Shown: in pieces, positions 1 to 6,211 of the stretch
Position numbering within the stretch: position 1 is the first letter of the stretch
How the letters are laid out: each line of letters opens with the position of its first letter
NCBI GenBank assembly: GCA_002737105.1
Contig: NSHO01000039.1
Coordinates: 1-12,793 of the forward strand
Reading direction: 5' to 3'
Origin: Flavobacteriales bacterium
GTDB taxonomy: Bacteria > Bacteroidota > Bacteroidia > Flavobacteriales > Flavobacteriaceae
DNA: 12,793 nucleotides
Made by a program: the position numbers and the translations under genes
Notes under the pieces: generated by a model
The model's database searches: none
Seen by the model: the letters and a program-made list of their open reading frames with translations, nothing else
What the model was told of the DNA's origin: nothing

Positions 1-423
1 TTAGCTACCGCCGAAAGTTGTACTGGAGGAAAAATCGCACAACTAATAACCACTGTTCCTGGCGCTTCGACTTGTTTTAAAGGTGGAATAGTAGCGTATT
101 CTAATCAAATAAAAATAGATATGTTAAAAGTAAATGCTGACACCATTCGACAGTTTTCTGTGGTTAGTAAAGAAGTGGCAAAAGAAATGGCTATTAATTG
201 CAAAACTATTTTTAACACAAATTATGCCATTGCAACAACAGGAAATGCAGGACCAGCTAAAGGAAATAGTGAAGCCGAAATAGGTGTTGTTTTTATAGCA
301 ATAGCTACACCAAATGAAGTTTTTGTTGAAGAATTTAATTTTGGTCAACCGCGCGAAAAGGTCACAGATAGGGCAGTTTATAAAGCATTGGAATGGCTGT
401 ATAAAGAAATTTCAAAAAACTAA
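1..423 (+). CDS. cinA: CinA C-terminal domain (PncC-type nicotinamide-nucleotide amidase), 5'-truncated by the window edge
   Basis: The reading frame is open from base 1 and gives 140 residues before the TAA at 421-423, so only the C-terminal part of the gene is present. Near the visible start it reads [10 protein letters not shown] (visible residues 4-13), the motif of the CinA/PncC family that contains its conserved serine. AYSNQIK follows at about 32-38 and TTGNAGP at about 79-85, two further family blocks. Family members deamidate nicotinamide mononucleotide to nicotinate mononucleotide in pyridine-nucleotide salvage. Full-length CinA also carries an N-terminal MoCF-like (ADP-ribose pyrophosphatase) domain. 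Whether this gene is a full CinA or a stand-alone PncC cannot be seen from here. The ATG at 121 is internal and not the start, because the catalytic motif lies upstream of it. Symbol chosen because Bacteroidota usually carry the two-domain form (inference). Confidence 0.88.
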   Translation, partial: LATAESCTGGKIAQLITTVPGASTCFKGGIVAYSNQIKIDMLKVNADTIRQFSVVSKEVAKEMAINCKTIFNTNYAIATTGNAGPAKGNSEAEIGVVFIAIATPNEVFVEEFNFGQPREKVTDRAVYKALEWLYKEISKN

Positions 424-432
424 CTAAAAATA

Positions 433-464
433 GTTGCATAGTAAAGTAAAAATTCTTTTCTTTG
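433..464 (+). promoter_or_regulatory. Predicted promoter of the rpmB-rpmG-DUF4295 unit
   Basis: GTTG at 433-436, a 20-base spacer, then TTTCTTTG at 457-464. This resembles the Bacteroidota major-sigma consensus TTTG-N19-TAnnTTTG, with one mismatch at the second position of the -7 element. It lies 38 bases upstream of the rpmB ATG and just after the cinA stop, so the ribosomal-protein genes probably have their own transcript. Confidence 0.55.
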
Positions 465-502
465 CACCCTTATTTAGAATAACGATTTAAAAGTTTAGAA
501 TA

Positions 503-745
503 ATGTCAAGAGTTTGTGAACTAACAGGAAAAAGAGCAATGGTTGGAAACAACGTTTCTCACGCGATGAATAAAACTAAGAGAAAATTTTCAGTTAACTT
601 AGTAAAAAAACGTTTTTACATTGCAGAAGAAGATAGATGGGTGAGCCTAAAAATATCTACAGCAGCATTAAAAACAATTAACAAAAATGGTATTGCCGCA
701 GTTTTGAAAAAAGCTAAAGCAGATGGATTTGCAAAATCTATTTAA
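503..745 (+). CDS. rpmB: 50S ribosomal protein L28
   Basis: An 80-residue basic protein beginning [20 protein letters not shown], the typical bacterial L28 N-terminus, and continuing with the conserved block around residues 25-40 ([13 protein letters not shown]). The length is normal for the family. L28 is a component of the large ribosomal subunit that helps in late 50S assembly. The C-terminal region (residues 50-78) is lysine- and alanine-rich, as expected. The gene is first in a three-gene unit with rpmG (20 bases downstream) and a DUF4295 gene, an arrangement common in Bacteroidota. There is no Shine-Dalgarno sequence before the ATG; the leader is A/T-rich, which is usual in this phylum. 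Confidence 0.97.
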   Translation: MSRVCELTGKRAMVGNNVSHAMNKTKRKFSVNLVKKRFYIAEEDRWVSLKISTAALKTINKNGIAAVLKKAKADGFAKSI

Positions 746-765
746 TCATTTAAAAATATACAAAA

Positions 766-948
766 ATGGCAAAGAAAGGTAATAGAATCCAAGTAATTTT
801 AGAATGTACTGAGCACAAAGAATCTGGTCAACCAGGAACTTCTCGTTACATTACAACTAAAAACAAAAAAAACACACCAGATAGAATGGAAATCAAAAAA
901 TTCAATCCTATCTTGAAAAGAGTAACTGTTCACAAAGAAATTAAATAA
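766..948 (+). CDS. rpmG: 50S ribosomal protein L33
   Basis: A 60-residue basic protein starting [20 protein letters not shown] and ending [16 protein letters not shown], which matches bacterial L33 over its whole length ([21 protein letters not shown] is diagnostic). L33 sits near the E site of the 50S subunit. It keeps a single cysteine (residue 14) and lacks the paired CxxC motifs of the zinc-binding form, so it is a zinc-independent (C-minus) L33. It lies 20 bases after rpmB and 41 bases before the DUF4295 gene, and is presumably co-transcribed with both. Confidence 0.96.
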   Translation: MAKKGNRIQVILECTEHKESGQPGTSRYITTKNKKNTPDRMEIKKFNPILKRVTVHKEIK

Positions 949-951
949 TTA

Positions 952-970
952 GAAACTTAATTTAAGTTTC
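952..970 (+). other. Intercistronic hairpin between rpmG and the DUF4295 gene
   Basis: GAAACTTA (952-959) pairs perfectly with TAAGTTTC (963-970) around a 3-base loop. It starts four bases after the rpmG stop and ends 19 bases before the next ATG. There is no T-tract after it, so it is unlikely to be a strong terminator. It could be an mRNA processing or 3'-end stabilising element. Structure seen in the sequence; role inferred. Confidence 0.45.
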
Positions 971-989
971 AAATAAAACATACTAAGTC

Positions 990-1142
990 ATGGCAAAGAA
1001 AACCGTAGCAACTTTACAAACATCTTCTAAAAGATTGACTAAAGCCATCAAAATGGTGAAGTCTCCTAAATCTGGTGCTTATACATTTGTGGAATCAGTA
1101 ATGACTCCTGAAGAAGTAGATGCGTTCTTAAAAAAGAAATAA
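990..1142 (+). CDS. DUF4295 family protein (small basic, ribosome-associated candidate)
   Basis: ATG at 990 opens a 50-residue frame ending with TAA at 1140-1142. It reads MAKKTVATLQTSSKRLTKAI at the start and ends VDAFLKKK. I recognise it as the DUF4295 family, short lysine-rich proteins found in Bacteroidota right after rpmB-rpmG. Its function has not been established as far as I know. The size, charge (about one quarter Lys/Arg) and operon place with L28 and L33 suggest a ribosome-linked role, which is inference. A rho-independent terminator follows 19 bases after the stop, so this is the last gene of the unit. Confidence 0.88.
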   Translation: MAKKTVATLQTSSKRLTKAIKMVKSPKSGAYTFVESVMTPEEVDAFLKKK

Positions 1143-1160
1143 TCTTTAATTAAAGATATT

Positions 1161-1195
1161 AAAAAAGCTATTTTCATTTGAAAGTAGCTTTTTTT
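1161..1195 (+). terminator. Rho-independent terminator of the rpmB-rpmG-DUF4295 unit
   Basis: The arm at 1161-1175 (AAAAAAGCTATTTTC) pairs with 1180-1194 around an ATTT loop (1176-1179), with one T-G wobble, and runs into a T-tract. It sits 19 bases after the DUF4295 stop. The loop and T-tract are shared with the predicted ftsY promoter. Confidence 0.85.
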
Positions 1196-1207
1196 ATTTT
1201 ATTTTTG
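1177..1207 (+). promoter_or_regulatory. Predicted ftsY promoter, overlapping the upstream terminator
   Basis: TTTG at 1177-1180, a 19-base spacer and TATTTTTG at 1200-1207 form an exact match to the Bacteroidota consensus TTTG-N19-TAnnTTTG. The -33 element lies in the loop and first stem base of the terminator hairpin, and the spacer is its 3' arm. The ftsY ATG is 43 bases downstream of the -7 element. Confidence 0.7.
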
Positions 1208-1249
1208 TTTTAATATTAATGAAAATCATATCATTATACACCAAATTCA

Positions 1250-2230
1250 ATGAGCTTTTTTAAAAAAATATTTTCATCTAACAAAAGTGAACCAGTTATT
1301 ACCGAACAGGAAAAGCAACTGTTGGATAAAGGATTAGAGAAAACCAAAACTTCTTTCTTCTCTAAATTAACAAAAGCCGTTGCCGGAAAATCTAAAGTAG
1401 ATGATGAGGTTTTAGACAATTTGGAAGAAGTACTTATTTCTTCAGATGTTGGTGTTAATACCACTTTAAAAATCATACAACGCATTGAAAAAAGAGTCTC
1501 TCAAGATAAATATTTAGGAACAGACGAGCTTAATATCATATTAAGAGAAGAAATTGGATCGTTATTATCTGAAACCAATTCTGGTAACGAATCTGAATTC
1601 ACTATTCCAAAAGATACTAAACCTTATGTAATTATGGTTGTTGGTGTAAATGGTGTGGGAAAAACTACCACTATCGGAAAATTAGCATATCAGTTTAATA
1701 AAGCGGGATTTAAAGTTGTTTTAGGTGCTGCAGATACATTTAGAGCTGCTGCAATTGACCAATTACAAATTTGGGCAGATAGAGTAGGCGTACCGATGGT
1801 AAGACAACAAATGGGTTCGGACCCAGCTTCAGTTGCGTTTGATACTTTGCAGTCAGCTGTAGCGCAAAATGCCGATGTGGTGATAATAGATACTGCCGGT
1901 CGTTTGCACAATAAAGTAGGTTTGATGAATGAACTGACCAAAGTTAAAAATGTAATGCAAAAAGTAGTTCCAAACACGCCAAATGATGTCATGTTGGTAC
2001 TTGATGGCTCTACAGGACAAAATGCATTTGAACAAGCCAAACAATTTACGGCTGCTACAGAAGTTTCTTGTTTAGCAGTTACCAAATTAGACGGAACTGC
2101 AAAAGGCGGAGTAGTAATAGGTATTTCAGATCAATTTCAAATTCCAGTTAAATATATAGGCGTGGGAGAAGGTATTGAAGATTTACAAGTATTTAATAAA
2201 ACAGAATTTGTAGATTCTTTCTTTAATTAA
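1250..2230 (+). CDS. ftsY: Signal recognition particle receptor FtsY
   Basis: A 326-residue SRP-type GTPase. Residues 1-110 form a short N-terminal lead plus the helical N domain (SSDVGVNTT near 64-72). The G domain follows with GVNGVGKTT at 132-140 (P-loop), ADTFRAAA at 161-168, DTAGR at 214-218 and TKLDGTAKGG at 278-287 (guanine specificity and closing loop). FtsY docks ribosome-SRP complexes at the inner membrane so that membrane proteins insert co-translationally. It lacks the long acidic A domain of Escherichia coli FtsY, as do many Bacteroidota forms; membrane contact probably uses the N-terminal amphipathic stretch MSFFKKIFSS. The start is well placed, 43 bases after a strong promoter match. 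The ORF ends 11 bases before a small membrane-protein gene. Confidence 0.97.
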   Translation: MSFFKKIFSSNKSEPVITEQEKQLLDKGLEKTKTSFFSKLTKAVAGKSKVDDEVLDNLEEVLISSDVGVNTTLKIIQRIEKRVSQDKYLGTDELNIILREEIGSLLSETNSGNESEFTIPKDTKPYVIMVVGVNGVGKTTTIGKLAYQFNKAGFKVVLGAADTFRAAAIDQLQIWADRVGVPMVRQQMGSDPASVAFDTLQSAVAQNADVVIIDTAGRLHNKVGLMNELTKVKNVMQKVVPNTPNDVMLVLDGSTGQNAFEQAKQFTAATEVSCLAVTKLDGTAKGGVVIGISDQFQIPVKYIGVGEGIEDLQVFNKTEFVDSFFN

Positions 2231-2241
2231 TTTTTTAATGT

Positions 2242-2457
2242 ATGATGAATTTCTTTAAAAATATGACCAATTCAAAGTTGTTATTTATAGCTTTAATTTC
2301 AGCCGTTTTGGCGTTTCCTTTCGATTTAAAATTTTTAGGATTTATGCAAAGTGAAAGTATTTTTATGTCATTACGACTGCTTTCTTTTATTTTGTTTATG
2401 TACGTTGCTATTAAAGTTATTAATGGTAAGACCAAAAAACCAACTGGAAAGAAATAA
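2242..2457 (+). CDS. Small two-helix membrane protein of unknown function, downstream of ftsY
   Basis: A 71-residue protein that I cannot assign to a named family. Two hydrophobic segments are visible, at about residues 12-26 (KLLFIALISAVLAF) and 43-60 (SLRLLSFILFMYVAIKVI), followed by a basic tail (GKTKKPTGKK). This suggests a hairpin in the inner membrane with both ends in the cytoplasm. The start is ATG 2242 or the adjacent in-frame ATG 2245. It begins 11 bases after the ftsY stop with no promoter or terminator between, so it is likely co-transcribed with ftsY. A strong terminator lies 80 bases downstream. Codon use resembles its neighbours. It is probably a real gene rather than a chance frame, but a function would be a guess. 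Confidence 0.7.
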   Translation: MMNFFKNMTNSKLLFIALISAVLAFPFDLKFLGFMQSESIFMSLRLLSFILFMYVAIKVINGKTKKPTGKK

Positions 2458-2536
2458 TATTAATTTAGATTTTAATAAGGATGTGAATTTTTGATACTTT
2501 CTTAGTTTCATTTAAATTTTGTAGAAACATATCGAT

Positions 2537-2573
2537 AAAAAAAGCCCAATTTCATTTGAAATTGGGCTTTTTT
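2537..2573. terminator. Bidirectional terminator between the ftsY unit and rny
   Basis: AAAAAAAGCCCAATTTC (2537-2553) pairs with GAAATTGGGCTTTTTT (2558-2573) around an ATTT loop. The poly-A and poly-T flanks make it work on both strands, as suits the convergent genes on either side: it lies 80 bases after the small membrane gene's stop and 20 bases beyond the rny stop. This is the strongest terminator in the window. Confidence 0.93.
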
Positions 2574-2592
2574 AATTTATATAATTTAGAGG

Positions 2593-4152
2593 TTACTTAG
2601 CAATATTTACCGCTCTGGTTTCTCTAATTACAGTTACTTTAACTTGACCTGGGTACGTCATTTCTGTTTGAATTTTATGTGAAATTTCAAATGATAATGT
2701 AGCGGCTAAATCGTCTGAAACTTTCTCACTTTCTACTAACACGCGTAATTCTCTACCTGCCTGAATAGCGTAAGCATTTTTAACACCTGGGAAGCTGTAA
2801 GCTACTTCTTCAAGGTCTTTTAAACGCTGAATATAAGAATCCAACACTTGTCGTCTTGCGCCTGGTCTGGCTCCAGAAATGGCATCACACACCTGAATAA
2901 TTGGAGAAATTAAATATTTCATTTCAATTTCATCGTGGTGGGCGCCAATTGCGTTACACACTTCTTCTTTTTCACCATATTTTTCAGCCCATTGCATTCC
3001 CAAAATGGCGTGTGGCAATTCGGTTTCTGTGTCTGGTACTTTTCCAATATCGTGTAACAAACCAGCTCTTTTGGCTAATTTTACGTTTAGTCCTAATTCT
3101 GCAGCCATTAAACCACATAATTTAGAAACTTCTCTGGAGTGTTGCAATAAGTTTTGTCCGTATGAAGATCGGTATTTCATTCTACCTACAATTTTTATCA
3201 ATTCTGGGTGTAATCCGTGAATTCCTAAATCGATAACGGTACGTTTTCCAACTTCAATAATTTCTTCTTCAATTTGTTTTTTCGTTTTTTCAACTACTTC
3301 TTCAATACGAGCTGGGTGAATTCGACCATCAGTTACTAATTTATGAAGTGCCAAACGTGCAATTTCTCGTCTAACAGGATCAAAACAAGATAAAATAATA
3401 GCTTCTGGTGTGTCATCCACTATGATTTCAACGCCTGTTGCAGCTTCAATGGCTCTAATATTTCTTCCTTCTCTACCAATAATTCTACCTTTTACATCAT
3501 CCGATTCAATATTGAAAACAGATACACAATTTTCAACAGCTTCTTCTGTACCTACACGCTGAATGGTGCTGATAATGATTTTCTTAGCTTCTTGTTGTGC
3601 TTGCATTTTGGCTTCTTCAATAGTTTCTTGAATGTGTGCCATGGCATTGGTTTTGGCTTCTGCTTTTAAACTTTCAACCAATTGATTTCTTGCATCATCT
3701 GCAGATAAACCAGAAATAACTTCTAATTGTTCAATCTGACTCTTGTGTAATTTGTCAACTTCTTGAGATTTTTTCTCTAAGTTTTCAATTTTGTTGGTGT
3801 ATTCTGTAATTTTAGCTTCAGCGTCGTCATTGATTTTCTTAGCTTTTGCTAATTCACTAGAAACTTGTGATTCTTTATCTCTGGTTCTTTTTTCGGCTTC
3901 TGCCATTTTTTTGTCTTTTGACAAAATTTCGTTTTCGTGTTCCGTTTTTAATTCTAAAAATCTTTCTTTCGCTTGCAGTAGCTTATTTCTTTTTTCAGTT
4001 TCGGCTTCTGCTTTCGCATCTCTTAAAATTGAACCGGCTTCTTTTTCAGCGTTTTTAATAAGATTTGAGACATTGCTTTTTTCAAAAAATTTAGCAATTG
4101 CAAATCCTATAGCCAATCCGACGATTCCAATTATTATACTTGATAATTCCAT
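2593..4152 (-). CDS. rny: Ribonuclease Y
   Basis: With the start at 4152 this is 519 residues, the usual RNase Y size. The domains in order are: an N-terminal transmembrane helix ([20 protein letters not shown]), a long charged coiled coil to about residue 190, a KH RNA-binding domain with [12 protein letters not shown] at 222-233, and an HD domain with HDIGK at 367-371 (His367/Asp368), AHH at 404-406 and [13 protein letters not shown] at 422-434. RNase Y is a membrane-bound endonuclease that starts mRNA decay. The frame is open up to an ATG at 4182, but that would add ten residues ahead of the membrane helix and run into the 6S RNA closing stem. MELSS at 4152 is therefore the better start. 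I see no consensus promoter right upstream, so transcription may come from the 6S RNA or the zapA unit. Confidence 0.96.
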   Translation of the reverse strand: MELSSIIIGIVGLAIGFAIAKFFEKSNVSNLIKNAEKEAGSILRDAKAEAETEKRNKLLQAKERFLELKTEHENEILSKDKKMAEAEKRTRDKESQVSSELAKAKKINDDAEAKITEYTNKIENLEKKSQEVDKLHKSQIEQLEVISGLSADDARNQLVESLKAEAKTNAMAHIQETIEEAKMQAQQEAKKIIISTIQRVGTEEAVENCVSVFNIESDDVKGRIIGREGRNIRAIEAATGVEIIVDDTPEAIILSCFDPVRREIARLALHKLVTDGRIHPARIEEVVEKTKKQIEEEIIEVGKRTVIDLGIHGLHPELIKIVGRMKYRSSYGQNLLQHSREVSKLCGLMAAELGLNVKLAKRAGLLHDIGKVPDTETELPHAILGMQWAEKYGEKEEVCNAIGAHHDEIEMKYLISPIIQVCDAISGARPGARRQVLDSYIQRLKDLEEVAYSFPGVKNAYAIQAGRELRVLVESEKVSDDLAATLSFEISHKIQTEMTYPGQVKVTVIRETRAVNIAK

Positions 4153-4176
4153 AATTAGGTTTTGTTTAATAAAAAA

Positions 4177-4330
4177 GCCCACATTAGGTGTTTGAATAAA
4201 CTCGATTCAGACAGGATTTGAGCTAAAACGATGTTCAAGGATTTCCGATGAATCGGAACGTGCTTTAGTATCGCAAATTCACTCATTTAATAGTTAGTGT
4301 TGAGTTTATCAAATATTTACTAATGTGGGC
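4177..4330 (-). ncRNA. ssrS: 6S RNA (6S-Flavo type)
   Basis: The ends GCCCACATTAG (4177-4187) and CTAATGTGGGC (4320-4330) pair perfectly over 11 bp. A second stem, 4191-4203 with 4302-4313, forms 12 pairs with one bulged A. After a large unpaired bubble, 4223-4230 pairs with 4259-4268 (two bases bulged), capped by TTCCGA (4243-4248) and TCGGAA (4253-4258) around TGAA. A long rod with a central bubble is the 6S architecture, which mimics an open promoter and binds RNA polymerase. The 6S-Flavo motif has been described from comparative genomics. The place next to zapA matches E. coli zapA-ssrS. On the minus strand the closing stem is followed at once by TTTTTT, which sets the strand. Exact ends are inferred; no consensus promoter is visible at its 5' side. 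Confidence 0.85.
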
Positions 4331-4364
4331 AGTACTTTAGTGTTTTTGTATGAACGTTTTTCTC

Positions 4365-4658
4365 TTATTTTGAAAGTAAACTTTCAATTTTTTCGTTGAG
4401 TCTTTTTAATCTCTCAAATGCTTCTACGGTATCTGTAGAAGTATCTATTTGGGTTTGTTCTATTTGAGAAGCAAATTGTAAGGCGCACATGGCCAACACA
4501 TCTTGTTTGTCTCTTACTGCATAGTTGGCTTCAAATTTTTTAATTGTAACATCAATTTTTTTTGATGCGGTTCGTAGACCTTCCTCCTGAGTAGTTTCCA
4601 CTGTTAATGGGTATACACGGTCTGCAATTGAAATTTTTATTTTTAACTTATCTGTCAT
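4365..4658 (-). CDS. zapA: Cell division protein ZapA
   Basis: A 97-residue protein with the ZapA pattern. The N-terminal beta-rich part carries KIKISIADRVYPLTV (6-20), a helix carries EEGLRTASKKIDVTIKKFE (25-43), the DKQDVLAMCALQFASQI region lies at 50-66, and a C-terminal coiled coil ends in KRLNEKIESLLSK. ZapA binds FtsZ and bundles its filaments at the division ring. It starts two bases after the stop of a coiled-coil gene, so the two are translationally close. The 6S RNA begins 34 bases beyond its stop, the same neighbourhood as in enterobacteria. There is no terminator between zapA and the 6S RNA. Family assignment is strong; role in FtsZ bundling comes from studied homologues. Confidence 0.9.
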   Translation of the reverse strand: MTDKLKIKISIADRVYPLTVETTQEEGLRTASKKIDVTIKKFEANYAVRDKQDVLAMCALQFASQIEQTQIDTSTDTVEAFERLKRLNEKIESLLSK

Positions 4659-4660
4659 AA

Positions 4661-4951
4661 TTATTCAGAAAGTTGTGCTATACAATAGTCGATTTCTCTA
4701 ATCAACGAATTTATTTTCAGTTTTGTTTCTTTCTTGTATTCTTCACTGCCCAGAAGAGAATTTGTTATTTTTAAGCTATCTAATTCGTGTTTTAACGAGG
4801 TGATGTGCTTATTTTCTTGTAAAGTAGTTTGTTTTAAATTGTTCAATTCATTAGATAAACTTTCGTTTAATTGCTCTAAATTTTCTATTTTTTTAGATAA
4901 TTTAAAGAATTTTACTTCTAAGGAATCAATAATTTTTGACAATTCACTCAT
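4661..4951 (-). CDS. Coiled-coil protein upstream of zapA (ZapB-like by position)
   Basis: A 96-residue, almost wholly helical protein. Residues about 5-66 show heptad spacing of Leu/Ile (IIDSLEVKFFKLSKKIENLE and onward), with no membrane segment, no signal peptide and no catalytic motif. A second, shorter helix closes the protein (KINSLIREIDYCIAQLSE). It lies two bases ahead of zapA under a strong promoter match, so the two proteins are probably made together. Size, shape and partner gene suggest a division-ring coiled coil similar in role to ZapB, which binds ZapA in E. coli. That is inference from context: coiled coils share low-complexity similarity and I cannot claim homology. The start at 4951 fits the promoter, whose -7 element ends 26 bases upstream. 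Confidence 0.82.
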   Translation of the reverse strand: MSELSKIIDSLEVKFFKLSKKIENLEQLNESLSNELNNLKQTTLQENKHITSLKHELDSLKITNSLLGSEEYKKETKLKINSLIREIDYCIAQLSE

Positions 4952-4977
4952 TTAACATCATTCTTTTCATAATTTTA

Positions 4978-5008
4978 CAAATTTAAAACTTCAATATCGA
5001 AATACAAC
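4978..5008 (-). promoter_or_regulatory. Predicted promoter of the coiled-coil/zapA unit
   Basis: On the minus strand GTTG (5005-5008), a 19-base spacer and TAAATTTG (4978-4985) match the Bacteroidota consensus with only one deviation, in the -33 element. It lies upstream of the ATG at 4951 and may also drive the 6S RNA and rny, since no terminator interrupts the path before the 6S RNA. Confidence 0.65.
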
Positions 5009-5018
5009 ACTTTTTTTC

Positions 5019-5054
5019 AAAAAAAAATAAAGTTTTTTATATTTTAGAAACTTT
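5019..5054 (-). terminator. Probable terminator of the arginase-family gene
   Basis: On the minus strand 5054-5046 pairs with 5037-5029 (AAAGTTT/AAACTTT core plus one A-T pair and one wobble), followed by an A and nine Ts (5027-5019). It starts one base after the stop codon. The stem is A/T-rich and weak, so confidence is moderate. Confidence 0.4.
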
Positions 5055-5055
5055 T

Positions 5056-6096
5056 TTAGTTTTCTTCTGGTTTTTTACTCTTTATAAAATCTAAAATTAG
5101 TGTTGCAATTAATTTCCCTGTCAAATGATTGTTGTTTGATGAATCTAAATCAGGAGCTCCTTCACAAATATGAAAATAACTGGCATGTTCTTCTTTCCCA
5201 GCTAAATGAATAAAATGTCTGGCTTTTTCAACACTAAAACCACTTAATGTCATGGCACTGCTATGAATATTTGGAAGCGCATCCAAATCAAGTTCTACTC
5301 CAAATGGTGTGTTCGAAATAAATTTTATGGCTTGTGTAATTTCTGTAGTAAAACTTTTGGTTTTTCGTACTGCTATTTCTTCATATGTTACATATTTCAC
5401 TCTTTCTTCAATAGATTTTAGTATATTAAATACACTTTTTGATACAAAATTCTCATGTAACCCGAAAATAAAATATTTTTTTAAGAACCCTTCTTCAAAT
5501 GCATAAGTAAAGCCATTTCCGCTATGGCGACCTTCCATAATTCTAAAATCGGTATGTGCATCAAAATTTATCGCATTTACAGGCATTCCTTTTGCTAATG
5601 CTAATCCTTTTATATTTCCGTATGCATTGTTGTGCCCGCCCCCAATAATAATTGGAATTTTGTTGGCTTTTATAATGGTGCTTATAACAAATGAAACATC
5701 TTTATCAATATTTTCTACTAATTGAAATAGTTTTTTTCGATCTTCTTTATTTTGAGTATCTAAAGTTTTGGAAATTTCCATTTCTACGGAAAAATTTATT
5801 TCACCTAAGACAAGTAATTCGTCGCCCTTGCAAAATTTATTATGTTGAAAGTTCACTAAACTTTTTAAAGTACTTTCAAAAGCGGAAGCAGCGCCTGTTC
5901 TGCCTAAATTGGCTTTTATTCCTATGTCTTCAGGTAAACCAATCAAAACAAATTTTGCTTCGGAAAGGGTTATAAATTCTATCCAATTTTCATCACTTGG
6001 AACTGTAAGTATTTTTTCGCCAAACTTTACTTCGCCACTTCTATGTTGCGTAATTTTTGCAATATCTCTTGAACTGAATACGTTTAATTTATCCAT
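5056..6096 (-). CDS. Arginase-superfamily ureohydrolase, probable formimidoylglutamase (HutG-like)
   Basis: A 346-residue member of the arginase/agmatinase/formimidoylglutamase superfamily. The binuclear manganese ligands are visible: GGGHNNAYG at 152-160 (His155), NFDAHTDFR at 177-185 (Asp179, His181, Asp183) and ELDLDALP at 268-275 (Asp270, Asp272). A late CEGAP at 311-315 fits the family's C-terminal acidic residue. These enzymes hydrolyse guanidino or formimidoyl groups. The GGGHNNAYG form and the long N-terminal region resemble Bacteroidota proteins annotated as formimidoylglutamase, which releases formamide and glutamate at the end of histidine breakdown. No other hut gene is in the window, so substrate is uncertain; arginase or agmatinase activity cannot be excluded. 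It diverges from the gene at 6212, sharing a 115-base promoter region. Confidence 0.85.
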   Translation of the reverse strand: MDKLNVFSSRDIAKITQHRSGEVKFGEKILTVPSDENWIEFITLSEAKFVLIGLPEDIGIKANLGRTGAASAFESTLKSLVNFQHNKFCKGDELLVLGEINFSVEMEISKTLDTQNKEDRKKLFQLVENIDKDVSFVISTIIKANKIPIIIGGGHNNAYGNIKGLALAKGMPVNAINFDAHTDFRIMEGRHSGNGFTYAFEEGFLKKYFIFGLHENFVSKSVFNILKSIEERVKYVTYEEIAVRKTKSFTTEITQAIKFISNTPFGVELDLDALPNIHSSAMTLSGFSVEKARHFIHLAGKEEHASYFHICEGAPDLDSSNNNHLTGKLIATLILDFIKSKKPEEN

Positions 6097-6118
6097 TTTT
6101 ATGTTTAAAAAGTGTTTT

Positions 6119-6126
6119 CAAATATA
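6119..6126 (-). promoter_or_regulatory. Predicted -7 element of the arginase-family gene
   Basis: On the minus strand TATATTTG matches TAnnTTTG exactly and lies 22 bases ahead of the ATG at 6096. No good TTTG is seen 19-20 bases upstream, so the promoter may be weak or helped by an activator. Confidence 0.45.
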
Positions 6127-6139
6127 ATATTTTAAAGAT

Positions 6140-6153
6140 ACATTACGTTATGT
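6140..6153. other. Imperfect palindrome in the divergent promoter region (possible operator)
   Basis: ACATTACGTTATGT is symmetric as ACATnACGTnATGT, with 12 of 14 positions paired. It lies about 14 bases upstream of the leftward -7 element and 24 bases upstream of the rightward one, in the space where both -33 elements should be. A dimeric regulator could bind here. Such short A/T-rich palindromes also arise by chance. Confidence 0.25.
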
Positions 6154-6176
6154 AGTAATAGAAATAAATAAAATTT

Positions 6177-6184
6177 TATTTTTG
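6177..6184 (+). promoter_or_regulatory. Predicted -7 element of the membrane coiled-coil gene
   Basis: TATTTTTG matches TAnnTTTG and lies 27 bases before the ATG at 6212. No consensus -33 element is present at the usual spacing (AGTA is found there). Confidence 0.45.
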
Positions 6185-6211
6185 TATCAAATTTAATTTA
6201 AAAAAATCAAA

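Noticed and set aside
121..423. Stand-alone 100-residue protein starting at ATG 121
   Set aside because: The frame is open upstream to base 1 and contains the conserved AESCTGG motif, so the ATG is internal to a longer CinA-type gene.
422..435. Small hairpin AACTA-AAAA-TAGTT after cinA as a terminator
   Set aside because: Only five A/T-rich pairs and no T-tract; it also overlaps the rpmB promoter.
1690..2085. 131-residue open frame on the minus strand opposite ftsY
   Set aside because: Antisense to the conserved GTPase domain, with no family resemblance and no promoter.
3791..4195. 134-residue open frame on the plus strand opposite rny
   Set aside because: It is a hydrophobic, Ser/Phe-rich shadow of the rny coiled coil and runs into the 6S RNA stem. 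The reverse complement of Lys/Glu-rich coding DNA often gives such frames.
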